A DNA stretch of 64,000 nt from Acanthamoeba castellanii str. Neff. Its lineage: Eukaryota > Discosea > Longamoebia > Acanthamoebidae. Under the pieces are notes generated by a model that was not told the origin of the DNA, did no database searches, and saw nothing but the letters and a program-made list of their open reading frames with translations. Position 1 is the stretch's first letter. Every line of letters begins with the position of its first letter. The stretch spans positions 76,694-140,693 of the forward strand of contig NW_004457486.1 in assembly GCF_000313135.1 (NCBI RefSeq). Reading direction: 5' to 3'. A program made the translations under genes and the position numbers. This document shows, piece after piece, positions 56,549-64,000 of the stretch.

Positions 56549-59500
56549 TCAACTTTTCGGTGCTTTTCGTTTTGGCGGAGTGGGGAGGTACTTCTCCATC
56601 TTCAGCTCGCTGGGCGTGTGGAAGAGTGTGGTGACGTTGTTCAGGAGCCCGTCCAGATTGAACGTAGCACGCCATGGGAGACCACGAAAATCTGCACACG
56701 CCACAAATTTTGTTAACACCGCGCACACGACCGCACACGCACGCGCACGCGCACACACAACCGCACAATATACAATATGTACCGAGAGCGTGATAGGTCC
56801 GGGGGTCGCCGATTGGCGTGAGCGGTGAGCGCGCTGGGTCGAGGAACAGAGTGCCGGACTGCGGCGGTGCCGGCCTCTTCGACTTGCGCAGCGGACGCGG
56901 CACCAGGAGCTTCCTCTTGATCTCTCGTGGCTCCTTCGTCCTGGGGTAGGCCAGCGGTTGCGTGTTCACGACCGACACCGAAGAAGGCGGGTGCAGTCCC
57001 GCCAAGCCTGTAGTTGTGTACACACACAATCGTTACCGGTGAGCACCGGCGTGTGTGCGTGTGCGTGTGCGTGTGCGTGTGCGTGTGCGTGTGCGTGTGC
57101 GTGTGCGATTTCAGAGTGCGGTGTGTGCGTGCGATGGGGCGTACCGAGGTCTGCAGTGAAGGCGGCCCACCAGGCGTACCACCGATTACGCTTCATCTCC
57201 TTGGGCTCCTCCCCGACCAATGCAGCAAGGGCGTGCATGCGGGCGTAATTGAGGCCAGCCAGCTTCGGGTATTGACCGCCTCCCGGGTGGGCTGCCTTCC
57301 ACTCCGCCACCTGCCGGCGCGTCCCAGCACTGATGAGCAAACTGAATCGTTTTGTGTGCCGTGTCGTGTTCGTGTCGTGTCGTGTCGTTGGTCGTATCGT
57401 GGGGCGCAAAGAGTACCCAGGATTGGAAGCGGCGCCAGAGCCGAGGGAAGAACAGGTTGGCACGATAGCCCATGTTCTGGAAGTAGAACGGTTTGGAGCA
57501 CTCCGAATGCGGCACTTCCGTGACCTGCGACCCCAACACATGTTGCTTGATATGTTATACAACATTAAAGACCAATATATATGTATATATATAGAGAGGG
57601 AAATATACACATAGGAAACAGAAAAAGGTACCGACAGCAGGCCGTTGACGTAGGCAGAGTAGGCGGAGGTGTTGGTGGGGGGGTTGGCTATGATGGCGAT
57701 GTTGGTCTCCAGGACTGCCCCGAACAGCCGCACGTTGAAGCCGTCCAGGCTGCAGTGGTGGGCGCCCACCGCGTAGCGCACCCACCGCCACCACTCGGGC
57801 GTCACCTCGTGCGCGTCGTCGATCATGATCGCCACCTCGCTGTCCGACTCGGCGGACCACGCCTCCAGCCGCGCTTCGAGGCCGGCCGGCGCCTCCGGCC
57901 AGCGGCTGCTCGCCTCTCGCACCTCGCCCATCGCCCAGTGCTTCTGCAGGAAGCTGAGCGTGCGGTCGTACAGCGACGCGACCAGGGTCTCCCGGTCGCC
58001 GATCGCCTTCGCAGGCGGCGTGGGCCGGTGCAGCTCGATGTCGATCCGCTTCTCGCTCCACAGGTGCGGCATCGGCGACGAGTAGTTGGCCGACAGGAGG
58101 GACGTGGCCACGATGCGCAGGCGGTTCTTGAGGGAGTTGAACGACACCACGGACGACAGCATCTCGGCGTAGGGGACGGAGGGGAAGACCTTGATGACGA
58201 CCACCATCTCGTGCAGCCGCGGGGGAGGCACGGCAATGGAGGCGTCGCGGGGCCTGGCGCGCTCGTAGCTGCACACACCCGGCGCCGGGTGCTTGGCGTT
58301 CCAGTCCGCACGGGCCTCCTTGTTGTCGGCCAACATCCACAGCTTGCTCTGCAGCAGCCTCTGGTGCTTGTTCTCCTTCCTAGACCACCTGCCGTGGTCA
58401 GTCTAAGGCGGTAGTCGCGTTGCGTGTCGTGTCGTGTCGTTGGTCGTGTCGTGTCGTGTCGTGTCGTGTCGTTGGTTGTGTCGTGTCGTGTCGTGTCGTC
58501 TTCTGAGCTGAAAGAGGAATGAAACAAGGAGGCACACAACACGAACCTACGACAAAGTTGACATGGATCTGCACGGGCTGGAAGTGCTGGATACGGACCC
58601 CCTCGTCCCAGAAGAGCCCACCATTGATGAACAGCTCGTTGTTCAAGTAATGCCCTGTTGTCATGGTCGACATGTCAGTCTCTCTCTGTGTGTCAAGGCA
58701 GAGGCTGACGGCGGTGGCGGTGGCGGTGGCGGTGGAGCACGTACGGGTCAGGTTGGTGCTCATCGCGGTGAAGATCGCCTGCTCGGTGGCACTCTCCGTG
58801 TAGGGCCGGGTTCTCGTCTGTCGTCGGCGCACACAAACATCAGTGCTTCTGTTCAACTGACTACTGGCGTGCACGACCTGGGGCGTACCCGGAGCGAATG
58901 TTCCACCCGGACGGCGTCCCACAGCGTGAGGAGCGCTGGCGTCGGGTTGAGATACATGAAGCCCATGCACGGGAGCGCATAAGCTCCGCGGGCTGTTGTA
59001 CAGATAGTGTGTCGTGTGTGTCGTGTGTCGTGTGTGTCGTGTGTTGAACGGCGATGTGTAAGAAGGGTCGCTGCAATAAACGAGGGAGCGACGTGTAGAG
59101 GTGCGGAGTACCATCGTTCTGCGTGTGAAGGTCCGCGCTGCAGTCCCTGTCGATAAAGTCGAACGGGTTCGCTGTCCACACTTGATCCACATCGAACAGC
59201 AGCACGCGGTAACCGAGCTGGAGCAGATGCTTGACGTAAAGGAGGCTGGCCAACCCAACCCATCCAACCACGATGTCAGAGGAAGCAGTCCCGTTGTCGT
59301 GCCCAACGCGAGTAGCACGAGTCATACCGGATGTGCATGAGCCCCTGGTAGGCGGTCGTGCCATAGAGGAGGAACTCGTTGTCACCGAACGCGTGGCCAG
59401 CAATAAAGACCACCGGTTCCTGCACGTAGAGGAAGGTAAGATGGCCAGCCCACAATCGATCACAGCCACCAACACCCGCATTTTCTTTTTATTCTTATAT

Positions 59501-60509
59501 ATTTTTTTTATATATTATGTATATTATGTAAATATATATTAATATATATCAAAAGGGAAGGCGGTGAGCGTACGCCGGCTTCCTGGAGAGAGGCGTAGGT
59601 GTTGTGGTCGCTGGCGAGGATCACGTAGTTGAAGAAATTGAACCGCCGCACGGAACAGATCCAGTTGTAGGTGAAGTCCAGCATCCCCTCGCTCACCTGC
59701 TCGCACGCAGCGCGCAAAACAAACGAGTGTGGGCATGACAGTTTGGTGGAAGGGTGTGCGTTGTGGTTGGGGTTGCGTCGTACGAGGGAGACGGCGATGG
59801 CCTTGTCCGGCCGCACTGCTCGCTGGTCGATGAGCTTCATCATCTCTACCACCTCGTGGCTGTTGGCTGAGCAACACAACGCACGGCCGAGTGCCTACAC
59901 ATCAGGGACCAGTCGCCACCACTGGCCAGCCAACGACCGCAAGGCTATAGGATGGATAGGCGCGCGATTGTGGCCGTGGCGCGTGCTTGGCATGTGGATG
60001 TGCCCCACCTATATGTATAGATGTATAGATGGATGGACAGAGGCGGAGGTACGGTCGATGGAGTCGGGGAAGTTGCCGTGCTCGTCGAGCAGGGAGGCGA
60101 TATGTTGCAAGAAGGGGGAACAGGTCGGCGTCGTCGAGGCGGTGACGTTGGGATTTTTGATGAGAAGAGGAGGAGAAGAGGGGGTAGCTGGGAGAGACGA
60201 GGCACGAGGAGAGGGTTTGTCTGGAGGGGCGTTGATGGAGAAAATGGAAGGGAATGGAGCAAAAATCTCAGCTTCAATTACAGTGATGAACAGTTCGGTA
60301 CCTTGGTATCGCGGTACGGGATCAACTGGAAGAGGTGATTCCGCAATTCGATTGGGGATGAAAAGGGCTGTGTTCTCCGTGGGGGACGTGTTGAATGGGG
60401 GTAGAGGCAAGAGATGCAGCGGATCGCGGGAGTAGGACTTCATTTGTGATGAGAACGGAAACAAAAAACACAGCAGCCAGCCCAGGAAGAGCAGCCGGCG
60501 CAGCTTCAT
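56549..60509 (-). CDS. Probable two-domain glycosyltransferase (PF03407-type plus second GT-A-like domain)
   Basis: The ATG at 60509 gives a signal anchor (MKLRRLLFLGWLLCFLFPFS), predicting a type II Golgi protein. After a Pro/Ser-rich stem, the first domain runs about 59870-58345: FTYNWICSVRRFNFFNYVIL, LLYVKHLLQLGYRVLLFDVD with the DxD metal motif (FDVDQVW), MGFMYLNPTPALLTLWDA, LNNELFINGGLFWDEGVR and VQIHVNF; this fits nucleotide-diphospho-sugar transferases (PF03407, GT77-like). A second domain continues in the same set of exons to 56549: MVVVIKVFPSVPYAEMLSSV, VAIMIDDAHEVTPEWWRWVR with an acidic D-D motif, FYFQNMGYRANLFFPRLWRR and RNRWYAWWAAFTADLG. The junction near 58560-58345 contains a GTCGT repeat intron; splicing there in phase is plausible (HVNFV to ENKHQRLLQSKLW). 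If the repeat is not an intron, these would be two genes. Acceptor sugar unknown. Confidence 0.68.
57047..57108. repeat. (GTGTGC)n hexamer in intron
   Basis: About ten copies of a GTGTGC hexamer in an intron of the glycosyltransferase gene; followed by A/T-rich intron sequence at 57540-57620. Confidence 0.9.
58421..58500. repeat. (GTCGT)n pentamer in intron
   Basis: Runs of GTCGT/GTTGGTC units separate the two glycosyltransferase domains. Confidence 0.9.
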
Positions 60510-60723
60510 CGCAGCAAGCCCGTCACGGGTCCTGTGCCGATCTTGTGAACAATAGGGAACTCAGTTCTCCAGCTTGACAGTAGGGAACTCCAGCAGCGAA
60601 GCAATCGAAAAGAAAAAGAAAAAGAAAAAGAAAATCAACGTTCGCGTTTTATTTGCACGTTCGCGAATCGAACAGCCACCATTGCCAGAAGGCCAGCCGG
60701 TTCAATCTAATTTATTTTGCAAG
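60510..60723. promoter_or_regulatory. Divergent promoter region, glycosyltransferase / NAA10
   Basis: 214 bases between start codons, with an (AGAAAA)n purine tract at 60607-60632 and a pyrimidine-poor leader. No specific factor site is assigned. Confidence 0.4.
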
Positions 60724-61935
60724 ATGGTGTCGATCGAGAGAGTGCGTATTGAGGATTTGATCGAGCTGCAGAATGCCAATCTCCACTGTCTGCCGGAGAA
60801 CTACCAGATGAAATACTACCTCTACCACGGCCTCTCGTGGCCCTCGCTCTCGTTCCTCGCGCGTGACTACTCGACCGGCAAGGTCGTCGGTTACGTCCTC
60901 GCCAAGATGTACACTCATTCCCGCACTCTTTCCGTCCCCCAATTAATCCCTCGCGGCACTGAGATTGTTTCTTTTTCGCTCGAATTTGGCTACATCTCCA
61001 TATATTAATCGATTGATTGATTCCATTTTGCGTCGATTGTGGTGTGATGTTTAATTGGCCTGCAGGGAAGAGGATCCGGAAGACGAAGATGAGCAGCACG
61101 GACACATCACCTCGCTTGCGGTGCTGAGCTCGCACCGTAAGCTCGGGCTGGCCACCAAGCTGATGAAGGCTGCCGGTACGGCGCCCCCGCTTCTTCCTCT
61201 CCTTTGGCTCTCTCTCGTGGCACAGTTTTTGGGTGCTTACCACCCTCGCCCGCCCACCGCCTGCGCAGAGCGCGCCATGCTGGAGAACTATGATGCCGCC
61301 TTCGTCTCCCTGCACGTGCGCGTGAGCAACCGCGCCGCCCTCCACCTCTACACCAACACCCTCGGCTTCTCGTGCGTGGCTCCTCTCCGCTGCAGTGTCG
61401 CGCGCGCGCGTGTGTGTGTGTTTGCTCACAAGGCTCGGCGCGACACACAGGGTGACGAAGACCGAGGTGGGGTACTATGCCGATAACGAGGATGCCTACG
61501 CCATGCAGAAGAGTCTGCGCGAGCCCAAGAGCGCGAAGAAGGAGGAGAAGGCCACCACGGCTGCCGCTGGTAAGCGCGGCGCCACCCGGGCCGCGGGCAA
61601 GGGCGGCAAGGGGCACACCGCCGGCGCCGCCGCTGCCACCGCTGCGCTCCAGGTTCGCTTCACCCACACTCACCATTCACCACGCACCACTTTGCTTTGG
61701 CTGACCACCAACGCAGGAGGACCAGAAGGTTGAGGAGACGACCACGACGACTGAGGCGACCGATGCGAAGGAGGAGAAGCCTGCCGCTGCAGCTGCCGCC
61801 AAGGCCACCCCTGCCGCCGCCGGTGCTGCCGCCGGTGGCGGCGGCGCTGCGTCCAGCAAGAACGCGGCCAAGAAGCGCCGGAGGCAAAAGCAGAAGCAGG
61901 CCGGAGGAGAAGAGAAGAAGGCGGAGGGCAGCTGA
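60724..61935 (+). CDS. NAA10: N-alpha-acetyltransferase catalytic subunit NAA10 (ARD1)
   Basis: NAA10 with NAA15 forms NatA, which acetylates nascent protein N-termini on the ribosome. The ATG at 60724 starts [40 protein letters not shown] and [20 protein letters not shown] follow, then [20 protein letters not shown] (acetyl-CoA binding R-K-x-G-x-A type motif), [20 protein letters not shown], and [18 protein letters not shown]. The GNAT core is complete. Unlike animal or yeast NAA10, the tail is long and low in complexity (Ala/Lys/Gly/Glu/Thr, 61520-61933), ending in a basic stretch ([10 protein letters not shown]), which could be a nuclear or ribosome-binding signal. Introns near 60910-61065, 61175-61270, 61370-61450 and 61655-61715. 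Identification is firm. Confidence 0.93.
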
Positions 61936-62067
61936 TGACCACAGGTCCTCTTCTTCCGGGGTTCGCCTTTCCAGTAAATGGCCCGAAATTATTTAGTTAT
62001 ATCATGATTGTCTTTGCTCTTTGTTGTCTGCCTCGGGTGTTGTTTTGTAAGACAAGAACAAGAAAGA

Positions 62068-64000
62068 TGGTCCATGCGCGAGCGGCACAAGAGGCGGCTC
62101 CCCAACCGGAGCCCGAGCCGGAACAAGGAAGCCTGGCCACCACTTGTACTCCCCTCCGCATTTTATTTATTATTAGTATTATTATTCTTGTACAATATAC
62201 TATAGTATTATTTATATAGTATTATATAATGAGATTCGAATATAAAAAAAGGTCAATCTTAATATTTTGTCTGTTGATTGTGTCCAAGTCGCCGTATGCC
62301 AGGGAGTCCTGTTTGGCGTGTTGGCGCGGGTCGTGCAGTACCGCTCGGCCGTGACCGCGCTGTTGAGCGGCAGCAATGCCCACTACCGGGGTGAGTCCCC
62401 CCCCCCTCTGCACTGGCACGCGCTGGCCGGCGTCGTCGTAACGGGCGTCATGTCGTGTGGGCACATCATCACCAGGCCTGGCCGCTGCGTTGATCGGTGA
62501 CGCGAGGCTGGCCGTGCAGGAGACCAAACAGTTGTGGCGCGAAGACGGCGTGCATGTTTGTCAAGTACGCTCCGGTCCCAAAAACGGTGACGACGACAGC
62601 GACGGTGATGGTGACGGTGATGGTGACGTGTCAGGTGGCCGGCCCTGGTGATAGCGGCGGTGGCGCCTTGTGGCGTGTTCGCAGGTGCGCAGCCCATCAA
62701 GTTTTCTTCTCTCGCCCCTTTGTGCCGCTGATACGCACTCATGCGCAACGCAACGCAACGCCACGCTTGTCAGTCGCTGCACAGCCTATGGTCGACCAGG
62801 TGTTGGGCGTCAGCGAAAAGGACATTGAGGAAAGGACTCTCCGTTTCCACCTCAGGTTGGCACTCTCCCCCACCCCAAGCAACCACCACTAATCCCCCCT
62901 TGGCTTGCAGCCAAGGCGACTCACCTCTCTTGTGTGTGTGTGTGTGTGTGCGCGCGCGCGCGCGGGACAACGCCGCCACAGCCAAGCGTTCACCCAAACG
63001 CTTGCGCTGGCGCTGATGCACCCATTCAACGCCTTGTTGACCTGCTATGTCGCCCACAACCTTCCGTCCTGGTACTGCCAACTGCTTCCGCGGCCCCGGA
63101 AGTCACCGATAAAAAGAAGAGACGTGCGTTCTCATGCGATTGTCCGACAGGAAGGTGGCGCTGGTGGACCGTGTGCTCAAGGGCAAGGACCACTTCTACG
63201 CTTCTTTTCCTTCGTCGACCTTGATGGGCCTGGTATCTCTCTCCCCCCCCCCAACATTCTTTTCGCGTTGTCCATCGATCTCACTTGCACGTCGTGTCGC
63301 GTGTGTCGTGTCGTGTGCGTCATGTGTGCGCGCCTGACAGCTGCTGTATGGCAGTGATGCTCTGCGCGCCAAAGTGCTGCATTGGCACAAGGCGACGTTC
63401 TTCCCCGATTTCATGCCTCGTGGCGACGCCAGCGACGACGAAGCCGACATTGGCAGCGAGGAGGAAGAGGAGGAGGTCTTTGAGGAACCATCAACTGCCC
63501 GGCGTGTGGCCTACGTGGCCAGCACCACGCTGGTAGATTTGCCTCTTCCTGACACCACAGAACTGTCACTTTTGAATCACACTCTATTTGTGATGCATAC
63601 AGGCGTTTGCGACGGTGTGCAGTTTGACCGCCATTTGCACGAACCCGCTCGACGCCGTACGCACCGTCACATTCCTCGGCCAAATACAGGTCCAATCTAC
63701 TAAAACGATGTCCACACATTCAGGTTTCTCTGCGCATGGCGAGCCTGCCTCATGTCTATGGACCTCTCGGCACTCTAGGGGTACGTACACCTTGGCTGAC
63801 CTCCACTACACCTGAGAATGGTTGTTTTCCAGAGCTGGGGCACCTCTCCCTCTGACACTCAACGTGTGCTGCCTGTCCTATGCGACCAGACACTCAGCGC
63901 AGTTTACAGGCAAGAGGGTGTGTGGGGCTTTTACCACGGCCTGCTGCCCTCCATCATCTCCCACTGTGGTTTAAGCTGTCTGGGCCTCGAGGAAGAAGCC
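62068..64000 (+). CDS. Mitochondrial carrier / MTCH-like protein (3' end outside window)
   Basis: The ATG at 62068 opens MVHARAAQEAAPQPEPEPEQ, then a hydrophobic segment from the next exon (FAVCQGVLFGVLARVVQYRS) joined in phase, and AAALIGDARLAVQETKQLW with EDG. A short acidic stretch (EADIGSEEEEEEVFEEPSTA) interrupts the middle. The carrier-like signatures are CTNPLDAVRTVTFLGQ (a degenerate P-x-D/E-x-x-K/R motif) and YRQEGVWGFYHGLLPSIISH, typical of the loop and helix at the end of an SLC25 repeat; an earlier part reads LALALMHPFNALLTCYV, recalling MTCH proteins. The gene runs off the right edge. Placement within SLC25 or MTCH is tentative because the motif is weak and exon borders were inferred. 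Confidence 0.55.

Overview
This window looks like nuclear DNA of an intron-dense free-living amoeba, most likely Acanthamoeba or a close relative. The grounds are GC-rich coding sequence, many short GT-AG introns per gene, introns packed with CGTGTGT/GTGTC/ACGACACAC microsatellites, very tight gene spacing, and architectures typical of Acanthamoeba such as a double TKL kinase with a cyclase and phosphate-binding-type ectodomains. It is not bacterial: no operons, ribosome binding sites or CRISPR arrays are seen. Gene models were assembled by eye from splice signals and conserved motifs, so inner exon borders are approximate.

Layout. 1-5 kb: an F-box/Arf-like GTPase fusion (cut by the left edge), porphobilinogen deaminase, and the CCA-adding enzyme, the last two fired from an 83-bp divergent spacer. 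5.2-13.8 kb: a giant tandem hybrid histidine kinase. 13.8-17.7 kb: a Ser/Thr/Pro-stalk membrane protein and a small secreted protein. 17.8-25.2 kb: a receptor with two PstS-like domains, an EGF-like module, a membrane span, a TKL kinase, a cyclase-like domain and a second TKL kinase. 25.5-31.3 kb: VPS28 and a kinase with a long disordered tail. 31.4-35.5 kb: a short-chain dehydrogenase, a METTL21-like methyltransferase and a Ras GTPase, all on the minus strand. 37.3-45.4 kb: a putative regulator, eIF3f, and a coiled-coil/zinc protein. 45.5-49 kb: an Hsp20 protein and a TMEM144-like transporter. 49.9-52.2 kb: a second Ser/Thr/Pro-stalk membrane protein with the same C-terminal tail as the first. 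52.8-54.9 kb: a MAPK-like kinase lacking the TxY phosphosites. 55-60.5 kb: a broken DUF4832 gene and a probable two-domain glycosyltransferase. 60.7-64 kb: NAA10 and a mitochondrial-carrier/MTCH-like gene cut by the right edge.

The window mixes housekeeping genes (heme, tRNA maturation, translation, ESCRT, N-terminal acetylation) with environmental sensing and surface genes (histidine kinase, receptor kinase, Ras, MAPK-like kinase, stalked membrane proteins). Several otherwise intact genes show single-base frame breaks, some beside short homopolymers. These may be draft-assembly errors rather than real mutations and need read-level checking.
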